Shown piece after piece: positions 10,387 through 20,028 of a stretch of 64,000 nucleotides of DNA. The notes beneath the pieces were generated by a model, which saw nothing but the letters and a program-made list of their open reading frames with translations, did no database searches and was not told the DNA's origin. The DNA is from Rhexocercosporidium sp. MPI-PUGE-AT-0058 (lineage: Eukaryota; Ascomycota; Leotiomycetes; Helotiales). Location of the stretch: the NCBI GenBank assembly GCA_020746875.1, contig JAGTJL010000010.1:248001-312000 (forward strand). Reading direction: 5' to 3'. Numbering within the stretch: position 1 is the stretch's first letter; every line of letters begins with the position of its first letter. The translations under genes were made by a program, and so were the position numbers.

Positions 10387-12222
10387 ATGTGTGGTATTCT
10401 CGCCCTCATCCTCGGTGATATCGAGAGTCTTTCTGCTACGACCGCTGCTGCCGACCTCCACGATGCCCTCTACTACCTGCAACATCGAGGCCAAGATGCC
10501 TGCGGAATTGCGACATGTGCCTCAGGAGGACGCATATACCAGTGCAAAGGGAACGGAATGGCTGCAAAGGTCTTCCACGACGGGTCCCGAGTCCAAGATC
10601 TGCCAGGTTTCATGGGCTTAGGCCACTTGAGATATCCCACTGCTGGCAGCAGCGCCAGCGCAGAAGCACAACCATTTTACGTGAACAGCCCATACGGAAT
10701 TACCTTCGCGCACAATGGGAACTTGATCAATGCAGAGCACCTCCGAATCATCCTTGACAGAGATGCTCACCGACACATCAATACCGACAGTGATAGCGAA
10801 TTGATGCTGAACATTTTTGCCAATGAGCTCAATGAAACTGGGAAATCCCGTGTCAATGAGGAGGATATATTCCAAAGTTTGACTCGGATGTACGGAAAGT
10901 GTGTAGGTGGTTGGGCTTGCACAGCAATGGTGGCAGGTTTCGGTATTCTCGGTTTCCGGGATCCGCATGGTATCCGGCCTTTGGTACTGGGATCTCGACC
11001 ATCTGCAACTCTGCATGGAACCACAGATTACATGATGGCTTCAGAATCCATTGCCCTTCGCCAACTTGGGTTCTCCGATATCGTCGATGTCCTTCCAGGC
11101 CAAGCCGTGATCATTCGCAAGGGTTCGGTCCCGGTCTTCCGCCAAGTTGTTCCCCAACTTGCTTACTCGCCAGATATTTTCGAGTATGTTTATTTTGCAA
11201 GGCCTGATACGATCATTGATGGTATCAGCGTGCATCGAAGTAGACAGAATATGGGTCGGAAACTCGCACAAACGATCCTCGACACTCTCGGAGAGGAAGC
11301 TGTCAAAGAGATTGATGTTGTCATTCCAATTCCCGAGACATCCAACACTTCAGCAGCCAGTCTGTCCGAGTTTTTGAAAATTCCATACTGCCAAGGCTTC
11401 GTCAAGAACCGATATGTCTTTAGAACTTTCATCATGCCCGGACAAGGTGCACGCCAGAAATCCGTCCGCCGAAAGCTGAGTGCCATCCCCTCTGAATTTA
11501 AGGACAAGGTAGTTCTACTGGTCGATGATAGTATCGTTCGAGGTACCACAAGTCGAGAAATCGTGACTATGGCACGTGAAGCTGGAGCAAAGAAGGTTAT
11601 TTGCGCTTCATGTGCTCCACCAATCACACATGCCCACATCTATGGAATTGATCTTGCTTCTCCTCAAGAGCTTGTCGCACACAACCGAGATCGAAAGGCT
11701 ATCGCCAGACATATCGGTGCCGAAGAGGTTATATATCAGACGCTTGGAGATCTGAAAGCTGCGTGCGCCGAGGAATCGCCACGCAAGAACCAGGAATTTG
11801 AGGTTGGCGTTTTCTGTGGGAAGTATGTTACTCCTGTGACAGACGGATACTTCGAGCACCTTGAGCGAGTCCGTGGCGAGTCTAAGAAATTAAAGGTCTT
11901 GGAAAGTGCCAAGGAGGCTGTTATGAATGGTGTAGCCAGCGACAAGGAATTAGATTTGATCAAGAAGGGCGTGGAGGTTGATTCGCAAGGGAACATCATT
12001 CCAGCATCTGATGGTCCTGTCAATGGTAGCAAAGTCAATGGCGCCGATCTAAACGGTCACGAGAGACGTAAGAGGGAAAGAGACGATTCGGGAACGCCTC
12101 CTGTGAGAGATCGCCATGATATCAGGTAATTTTGCTCTTCTATCCATGTGTTTACGGGCCATTTGCTAATCTTTCATAGTTTGCATAATTTTGCCACTGA
12201 GCCGCAAAGGGGTTACGAGTAG
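10387..12222 (+). CDS. ADE4: Amidophosphoribosyltransferase (PRPP glutamine amidotransferase)
   Basis: Catalyses the first committed step of purine synthesis, PRPP + glutamine to 5-phosphoribosylamine, in the cytosol. Two exons (10387–12125, 12180–12222) give 593 aa. The N-terminal class-II glutaminase begins with the catalytic Cys2 ([11 protein letters not shown]), with [11 protein letters not shown] and [11 protein letters not shown] following. The C-terminal phosphoribosyltransferase domain has the PRPP-binding loop [19 protein letters not shown], and [10 protein letters not shown] precedes it. The short last exon replaces a read-through tail: GATATCAG joins TTTGCAT, ending [10 protein letters not shown]. 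The tail from about residue 550 is polar and not conserved. The start context GCCAACATG is good. A 5' UTR intron and a distant TGACTC-type site hint at purine/amino-acid control, unproven. Confidence 0.96.
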
Positions 12223-12345
12223 AATGGTTTGGACACTGCTGCATTTGGGTGTTTTTCTTGGGCATGGGGCGCAAGGCAGGCTGTCTCGTTCCATCTTGGA
12301 TGTATGAAAACCAATAGAGGCATTTGGCAACTCTCTCCTGTTATT

Positions 12346-12571
12346 TCATCTTTTTGCTCGAAGTGATCTGAGGCCGTGCAACAATTCTTCTTCATGCTTC
12401 CTCGTCTCATCAATCCGGGTTTCAGTACAACACGAGCGTAGCTCTTCTGTGATATTCTCACTAAGTTTGTCTGTGGTTTCCTTCACCGTGTTCTGAACAA
12501 GGTCCTTCCGTCTTTGCTCATCATAATACGGTGGGGACAATGCTTGCTTGTCTGGCTTCGGTTTTCGGATA
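12346..12571 (-). CDS. Possible terminal exon of an unrecognised small protein
   Basis: An open frame entered through a CCATCCAG acceptor ends with TGA at 12346. It encodes a charged, helical-looking segment (YYDEQRRKDLVQNTVKETTD, then SENITEELRSCC and RKHEEELLHGLRSLRAKR). Amino-acid use looks coding rather than random. No convincing upstream exon or ATG was found, although an ATG-initiated frame lies near 12680. It is convergent with ADE4, whose 3' UTR it would overlap. A chance ORF is the main alternative. Confidence 0.3.
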
Positions 12572-13063
12572 CTGGATGGACAATGAACGTCCAAATTTCA
12601 AGTCCAGCAATTATCTCAATATCTGTAAGAACAAGAATGCCTCAATACTCGAGCGCAACATTTTTATCTTGGAAGTCATCTGTCGTTGGTAATCCGGTAG
12701 GTACGTGGATGGGAGGTTGTGTGCCTGGCTAATTAAAGTGGATCTGATACAAGGCTAATGAATCGGCAGCCTCGTTTCACTGGCGTCATCACTCCCTCTA
12801 GAGATTACTTCTCTCATCGATCTATCATTGGATCTATCATTTACACAACACTCAATTGAATCAATTCGTCGTTGCTGTGAATGGCCTGCCTTAATCACTC
12901 TGCTCTGGACAGATATTAATTGGAAGCTTCATAGGGACAAACGTCTGAATCGTTTCCTCTCCTATCTTTTGTTTCCCCTACAACATCAACACTGTCTACA
13001 ATTTCAGCGTCTGACTTGGTCGAGCGTTCGTCGTCCACATTTATCTTGATTTTAAAGCTTTAA

Positions 13064-14491
13064 ATGCCTCCCTTGACTCGAAAGCGCAAGGCAGAAGTCG
13101 AATCTGTCAAGGATGGACCTGAACTTCCTCACAACCTCGGCTGGAAGCCCGACCCTTCGAAAGTTGAGTTCGTCAAACCAGCTCCCAAGCGAGTCAAGCG
13201 ACAGTCTGATTCCGAGGAATTGACATCAACACCAGTCAAATCTTCACCGAGTCTCAAAACCGTAGCCAAGAAAGCCATCAAGTACCACTTCACACCCGGC
13301 TTGACACCTTATCCAAACCACTTGATGCCTACACCCGAAGCATGTGAGGAAGTCAATCGCATTCTGTCTGACGCCCATGGCAAGGTCGAAGCACCAAAGA
13401 TCATCGCTACTCCTTCGATGAAAGTCGCGGGATGTGGCCAAGTTCCCGATTTGCTCGATGCTCTCATCCGAACTCGACTCAGTGCCACGACATCGTCCAC
13501 GAATGCCAATCGAGCTCTGGAAGGTCTGCAGAAGGCGTATGGTCTTCAAACTACTGGTCCCGGTAAAGGAAGCATCAACTGGGATGCAGTTCGGCGATCT
13601 GATATTCCGGCCATCACTGAAGCGATCAAGAGAGGTGGCCATCAGAATGTCAAATCGGTTGACATCAAGGTCATGCTTGATACCGTCTATGCTCAAAATG
13701 TTGCACGTCTAGAGTTTCTTCGTCATGGTACGAAGTCCGAAGACACCGACAATGTCAAGTTGGAAGAGGAGCCAGCTTCTCAAGAAGCAAAAGCTCTCGA
13801 AATCACCAAGCTGGAGGGAAACATGCTCTCATTGGACCGAATCATGAGAATGAAGCCATTCGAAGCCATGGAGGAGATGATGAAATTTAAAGGAATCGGC
13901 GTCAAGACATCCTCATGCGTTCTTCTCTTCTGTATGAAGATCCCTAGCTTTGCAGTCGACACCCATGTATGGCGCCACTGCAAATGGCTTGGCTGGGTTC
14001 CAGAGAAGGCCAACAGGGACCAGACGTACAGCCATTGTGAAGTTCGTGTTCCGGACCACCTGAAATACTCTCTCCACCAGCTACTTATTATGCATGGCAA
14101 GAAGTGCTACAGATGCAAGTCGAATACGTCGTATGGAACTGCAAAGTGGAATCAGACTGTTTGCCCTATTGAACATCTTGTTAGTAGGATGGGTCCGAAG
14201 AAACAACCTGGGCATGTTTCTCCTAAGAAGGAGGTTGTGAAGATTGAGAAGGTTGCGAAAGCGACGAAATCCCCAAGCAAGAAAGTCGTGAAGACGAAGA
14301 GAGTGAAGAAAGAGGTGGAGTCAGATTCTGAACAGGTAAGCTCTTCGAATTTCAAACTCAAAAGCTTGCAAAATGCTGCAGCGCTGCTAAAGACATGATG
14401 AATACATAGACATGTACTAATGTCTGGATAGGAGTTGAGCGAGCTTTCAGAAGTAAGCGAGAGTGAACCTGGCGAGGATGCTGAAGATTGA
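13064..14491 (+). CDS. HhH-GPD family base-excision DNA glycosylase
   Basis: A predicted nuclear DNA glycosylase/lyase of the endonuclease III superfamily. Exons 13064–14335 and 14432–14491 encode 443 aa. Residues 1–80 are basic and disordered. The helix-hairpin-helix reads FKGIGVKTSSCVLLF, where the Lys occupies the catalytic-Lys position, and the essential Asp follows in FAVDTHVWRHCKWLG. The C-terminal segment has CYRCKS…VCPIEHL, which resembles but does not match the canonical C-x6-C-x2-C-x5-C iron–sulfur loop, so cluster binding is uncertain. A Lys-rich tail (KKVVKTKRVKKE) and an acidic last exon follow. The final intron has a GTAAGC donor and GGATAG acceptor; without it the frame runs to a false stop at 14398. 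The substrate cannot be told from sequence. Confidence 0.9.
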
Positions 14492-15362
14492 GAAAAGACC
14501 TTTGCGGATAATTTGCTACACATGGCCTTTTATGGAATGATTTTAAAGAGGTTTTGGAAGGAGGGTGATACCCGGCCATGGTACATATTAATTTATCTAC
14601 TTGCTTTAGTTGCATCAGTTGCATGGCAATTTTCGACAGCGTTTGGAGTGGTTGAGATTGGGAAGAGTAGACATATTTAGCATCTATTGCGCCTATGTAC
14701 AAATAATTCAGACATGTTTTTACTCACAGGAAATCTCATACCCGCTCGAAATGTCATTAAAGTACATCCCTAGACTTTCAGAGGCCCCGGTGGTTGGGGA
14801 TATCTGGACGATTATTTCAAGGCTTGACGAAAACCCCGATTTGATTGCCACAGAATCTCGAATTATCAATGGGATGAGACCAAGTTCTCGGCCACAATTT
14901 GGATCCGAAGATATCATAATGCCAACACAGCCCGCCCCTTTCCACCGGGCTGGTACAACCGCCAAAAGAGGCATACGAGCAACCTTAGACGAAGCACCTC
15001 CCCGCATTCACGGACCGGCATCAGAGCTCAGGCTAAAGTGACAGGGCGCGCTAGCAAGGGTCCTCCTTCCCCAGATTCAAAATTCGACGAGACGAGATCT
15101 GGGAGGACGCGAGCTTGACGCCTCGATTCTCACTCTTCCATCAGGTTGCATTGTGTTTCCGTTTCGTGTTTTGTTGGTTGCTACGTTGTCCTTACCAGCG
15201 ATGCAAATATAAGAGGAGCCTGTCTCGAGTTTGACTTCTTCTCTGTGATACACGGCAACGGAACTGCTGCTGCTTGCCCCTGATTCGACTCGAGTATACC
15301 CAGGCACGGTATTTGTACGAGGCTGAGGAAATCGAAGTGCGGATTACCGCAACGTCGGCGCA
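14492..15362. other. Intergenic, no recognised gene
   Basis: 871 bp between two plus-strand genes. A 96-codon ORF with ATG at about 14754 (stop 15041) has no family resemblance and was not accepted. The right end must be the promoter of the aldehyde dehydrogenase gene. Confidence 0.4.
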
Positions 15363-17312
15363 ATGGAGGAAATCCCAGTTGAACGCGAGGGATTTTATTT
15401 GGATGGCATGACCGATGATGAGGTGTGAGTACCGGGCTCTCCATGAAATCTGCAAGTCTTTGTGCCCAAGCTGATGTTCTGTAGCTGGTGGTATCTGGTT
15501 TACTGCGTTGGTGGCGCATTGTCTTTCGTGGCTGTCTGGATGTACTATGGGATTCAATTCTTTACATGGTTGACTTCGGAAGAGATCATAAAGTACCAGA
15601 TTGAGGTTCCAAATCCTCCTGGTGATGGGAGGGTTATGGAGAATCCTTCCATCAAGGTATGCGCTACCCCTCCATGGCTCCAACTCGGCTTGCGGACTAA
15701 CATTAGACAGGCTCCTGGTTCAACAGCAATCCAATGTTATGCCCCAGCTACTGGCGAGTTCCTAGGTCTCGTAAACCCTACCACCCCCGAAGGTATCGAC
15801 CGAGCAATCGAGAAAGCGCAGACGTCGCAGGAGAAATGGAAGGATACCACATTTGCGCAGAGACGACAAGTCCTCCGATGCATGCTCCAACATATACTGG
15901 ATAATCAAGAGGAGATCTGTCGGGTTGCTTGTCTAGATTCGGGAAAGACCATGATCGATGCTACATTAGGAGAAATTCTAGTTACGGTTGAGAAGCTCCG
16001 CTGGACCCTGCGACACGGCGAGAAGGCATTGAAGCCTTCCAGCAGACCTACGAACCTCCTCATGATGTACAAGAAGAACACTGTTGTCTATGAGCCGCTT
16101 GGTGTGGTTGCAGCACTGGTATCGTGGAACTACCCGTTCCATAACTTGCTTGGCCCTGTGATCTCGGCTATCTTTGCTGGAAACGGCATTGTTGTCAAGG
16201 CCTCGGAGAACACTGCCTGGAGTGCCAATTACTTTTCACTCATTGTCAAAGGTGCTCTTGCTGTCTGTGGCCACAACACGAATATTATTCAAGTTGTCAC
16301 TACATGGCCCCAGACTGCCAATTACCTGACTTCGCACCCTTCCATCTCGCACGTCACATTCATTGGTAGCCGACCTGTTGCTAAACTCGTTGCAGCATCC
16401 GCCGCAAAATCCTTGACGCCTGTACTTGCTGAATTGGGAGGGAAGGATGCCGCTATTGTTTTGGACTCTGCATTCAAGGACTTACCTCGCATCCTTGAGA
16501 TTCTCCTCCGTGGTACATTCCAGGCTGCTGGGCAGAATTGTATTGGTATCGAACGCATTATTGCTACTCCCCTCGTTTACGACCAACTCGTCATGATGCT
16601 TGAACCGCGAATCAAAGCCCTCCGAGTAGGATCTGCTCTCGACGCACCAAAAGACGCCCAAGTCGATGTAGGAGCCATGATCTCCGACGCTTCCTTCGAC
16701 CGACTCGAAAAGCTCATCGCTTCAGCAGTCAAAGACGGTGCCCAACTCCTCGCCGGAGGAGAGAGATTCAACCACCCCATCCACCGCTCAGGCCACTACT
16801 TCCAACCTACTCTCCTCGTTGACGTCACGCCCGAAATGGCTATCGCAAATGAAGAATGCTTCGGCCCCATCTGCGTCGTCATGAAGGCCAAGAATGCCGA
16901 AGACGCCTGCCGCATAGCCAACGCGCCAGACTTCGGTCTTGGAGCCTCCGTTTTCGGCAAGCCTGGCTTCACCGTCGACGCCATCATCAGACACCTCAAG
17001 ACCGGCATGGTAGCCGTCAACGACTTCGCTGTCTACTACGCCGTGCAGCTCCCCTTTGGAGGCCAGCGCGGAAGCGGGTACGGACGATTCGCTGGTGAGG
17101 AGGGACTGAGGGGCTTGTGTAACATCAAGGCTGTTTGTGAGGATCGCTTCTTTTGGGCGGGCGTTAAGACGGCTATTCCGGCGCAGGTGCAGTATCCTAT
17201 TCCGGATACGAAGAAGGGGTATGAGTTTACGAGGGCGGTGGTTGAGGTTGGGTATGGGGTTGGCCCGTGGGCGAAGGTTAAGGGTTTGTTGAGGATGAGG
17301 AAGAATTCGTAG
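15363..17312 (+). CDS. MSC7: Membrane-anchored aldehyde dehydrogenase, Msc7-like
   Basis: An NAD(P)+-dependent aldehyde dehydrogenase of the fungal Msc7 type, likely anchored to the ER or another endomembrane. Exons 15363–15424, 15485–15656 and 15711–17312 encode 611 aa. A single hydrophobic segment lies at about residues 21–50 (WWYLVYCVGGALSFVAVW). The catalytic domain shows WNYPFHNLLGP, the nucleotide-loop GSRPVAKLV, the catalytic Glu in LAELGGKDAAIVL, the catalytic Cys in GQNCIGIERI, and EECFGPICVVMKA with LPFGGQRGSGYGRF. The second intron (15657–15710) is 54 nt without a stop, so retention would insert 18 residues in frame; its GTATGC donor, CTAAC branch and ACAG acceptor argue that it is removed. 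Yeast Msc7 is linked to meiotic sister-chromatid recombination; substrates are unknown. Confidence 0.92.
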
Positions 17313-18851
17313 TTGGGAGGGAGGTTTGGTGGGATGGATGGGATTTTTAAGTCTTTGAGGATGACGGTTAGATAGAGAGATAGAAACTTTTTAATGTGAT
17401 GATATGACTATAGCAATTGTATCTGTTGTGAACACCTGTGTGTAGGTAGATAACGGTAGATGCTGTTGTTGGATCTTTCTGTCTTAAGAGGTCCTCTAAC
17501 GTTTAGCAAGAACTTCTTGACTTCCATAACAACGAGAGCTTGGTGGAATTCGTCGTCATCTCATGATTTCCCCTCCCTTTCTTGACTTTCGTCCCATCCT
17601 CGACTATGGCCCAGTTGTAAAGTCACATTCCATCCTAAAGTTGGTCTTCAGATCGATGTGTAACCCAATAGCGGTCTCGTGCTTGGTCATGGCGCAGGAT
17701 GAGGTACGTTATGTGTTCCTTGGATACCGAAATTGCAGAGAGTCGAAGTGGCTAGCAGACATGATTTCGTAGATAGGCGATGAGGGAGGTTTTCCGGATT
17801 TGTAGCTGGATAGTTTGCGTTCGACGAGAGTGGAGTTGTAGCTAGGATTGTAGGTGGTGAATGCAATGGGAATGTGAGTATAGTATGAATATGAATATGA
17901 ATATACAGGAGAAACCCTGTGATGAATTGTAGTGTTTGTAGAGCGAGGACTGTGAGAGGAGGGAGTTGTTTTGTTGCACGTAGTAGGTTTGTTTACTTCG
18001 GGAAGCTGGGCGAAGGAAAGAAAAGGTGGGGAGTGGGAAGGTGAGCGTGGATGACGCGAAGAAGCTAGTGCCGAGGAAGGAAGGGGCAGTTTTGTTGCAC
18101 GTCGCGTGTTTGTTTACTTTCGATAGTGAATTACGGAAATGAGAAATCCGAAGGTGAAGTCGGCTCTGGAAGAAGGTTGAAGGTAGGAACGAGATTAGCA
18201 ACATCCGAAGCGAGATATCAGGGCCCTAATTGTTAGGTTCACTTGAAGCGGGACCTATTGAGATGAAAGACAAACCTAGGATTAGTGGCCACAATTGCAC
18301 TTTAGCTTCCGCTCTGGTGAAGTGTTCCGCTAATGTTAAAGTCAACGTCCTTTAGCTGAGTGATAAAGGCTAACAATGAAAATTTGCTGATGTACGAAAG
18401 CAAAGATGGGTTACTTTTTTTGGAATTGAAGAACCTGGTATTGGTATCTGTGTAAGATAACGAAGATCAGTATCTTCCCTATGGGAAATCCTAGGGGCAG
18501 CACTTGGAGGCATTTAGAAGTGGAGAACAAAGTGGGGTCGATAAAAGGGGAAGCGAAGATAGCCGAGTCAACAATATTAGTGTTCAAGTCAACGAGTCAA
18601 GTCAAGTTCGATTGGGACAGGTAGTTCCCTACTAAGATATTAGAGACACAGCTGAATGATATCTAATAATGTAGCAGATGGTCATTTCCCTGGAAAACCC
18701 TCACAGACCACCCCCTCTGGTGACCCCCTACCCAACAAATGCTCTCTATTGGACAAGAATGTACAAAATCATCTAGCTGGTGTCGCTCCTTGAATCTCTT
18801 CCTCTATTGCTATAGTTATCAGTGAATGATATTCACCGCCTTGCTACCTCT
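17313..18851. other. 1.5 kb intergenic between converging genes
   Basis: Holds the 3' ends of two converging genes. Short ORFs are not supported. A diverged direct repeat (listed separately) and a short GAATAT run at about 17887–17905 are the only structure I see. Confidence 0.4.
17968..18126. repeat. Imperfect direct repeat with forkhead-like cores
   Basis: GTTTTGTTGCACG occurs at 17968–17980 and again at 18089–18101. In both copies a GTTTGTTTACTT block follows about 5 nt later. The copies are 121 bp apart, with A/G-rich sequence between. TGTTTAC is the forkhead-factor core, but no function is shown. Confidence 0.55.
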
Positions 18852-19444
18852 CTAGGCCAATGGTATGAAGGATGCAGATCCGATGCTCATCACAGGTGCA
18901 TGGGCAGTGACACGCCCATACACTGGCAGATCCCAAACGGGGTATCTCAACACTCGATCGTGGACCCAATATCCAACCCCATAGATGTCTAAAGCGATGT
19001 TGTTGGTGTCCGTGTAAGTGTGTGGGGTGTAGGCGAAGCTTTCTTCAGTGAATACCTCGCCCGAGGAGGTCATGTCGTAGCGTCGAAAGCTTGATGTATC
19101 ATTGCTTCGGGTGGCATCTATATTGGACATATCTTGGCTGAGGCGAGGACTGGATCTTGTGATCTCTTCACAAGCTAAATGCAGAATATGCATTAGTGAG
19201 TTCTATGTAGGTTTGAAGGAATGTAATTACTCGAATTGTCCTGGCGCTTCGCCGAATTTGTCGTCTTCTCTATTTTCTCCGTCACGCACACATGCTCTTC
19301 AGATAAGGTATGTTTTGAAGCTTCGTATGAAGACTCTAGTCGAGTGTCGTCTCTGGGAAGAGGAGAGTGACGACCACTTGAAGACTTTGAGCATCTGGAC
19401 TTCTTGGGTCCTCGGCTGTCTCTAGGATTGCATGGCATTGCCAA
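18852..19444 (-). CDS. Hypothetical protein, 178 aa, two exons
   Basis: I do not recognise the family. Exons 19444–19231 and 19174–18852 join in phase (TCG A|CT) across a 56-nt intron with GTAATT donor and TTTAG acceptor. The N-terminal half is polar and basic (RGPKKSRCSKSSSGRHSPLP); the C-terminal half is Ser/Thr-rich and then aromatic/hydrophobic (LDIYGVGYWVHDRVLRYPVW). No signal peptide or membrane segment is seen. It is divergent from the zinc-finger gene at 20029 and shares the GGCGG-rich promoter with it, so joint regulation is possible. Confidence 0.55.
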
Positions 19445-20028
19445 CTTAATTGTCGAATTTCCAATTTTTGTTTGAAGTGAGAATATTTGTCGTCATCAGT
19501 GAGGACATGAGATGAGATTTCTAACTCCGGATCAGTCCAGATGCACTCCCTTTATGGGCATCGCCGCCATTTCCATGGTGGAAGACCACCTCACGGACTA
19601 ATGCGCGGTCCATGACAGCCTCATAGGCGGTCTGATCATATGTGATGACCGCCATTCAAGACAAATTAATGGCGGTTGCACATGAGGGTGGTCTTGTAGG
19701 GCGGTACGCAGCCAGAAGGCTGGAGAGATGGGTGAGATGGCGGTCATCCCAATTGGGTATAGCGCAGCCGCCATATTTCCACTTCAGGAGACCGACCTCT
19801 CAGCTGCGACACGTTTGCCTCGAGTACAATAATTTTTTGCTGGGGCTTCTTCGCGATGCTGCTTGCATGTTGAGCGTCATCGCTTTCTTTCTCACCCATG
19901 TCCAAGATCATGACTAGGCATGCTCTTGCAGCAGTAGGAAATCCGAGACTCCAATCGCTGCCAAGGCCTAGCCTGGTGTGGAAGTCTGCGATCTTGCGTT
20001 CTCATCAAACCCCTATCTCATCGCAGTC
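19445..20028. promoter_or_regulatory. Divergent promoter region
   Basis: 584 bp between the 178-aa gene (minus) and the zinc-finger gene (plus). It contains the GGCGG motif cluster listed next. Small ORFs inside are not credible as genes. Confidence 0.45.
19563..19775. promoter_or_regulatory. Cluster of five ATGGCGG/CCGCCAT motifs
   Basis: Copies lie at 19563–19570 (GCCGCCAT), 19647–19655 (GACCGCCAT), 19669–19676 (ATGGCGGT), 19737–19744 (ATGGCGGT) and 19767–19774 (GCCGCCAT), in both orientations. Looser GGCGGT/GCGGT cores lie at 19626, 19604 and 19701. Five matches to a 7-mer in about 210 bp is far above chance, which suggests a multi-site binding platform for a zinc-cluster or similar factor. 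The factor is unknown. Confidence 0.5.

Noticed and set aside
14754..15041. 96-codon plus-strand ORF
   Set aside because: No family resemblance, no supporting introns, and it sits in the promoter side of the aldehyde dehydrogenase gene; composition is not clearly coding.
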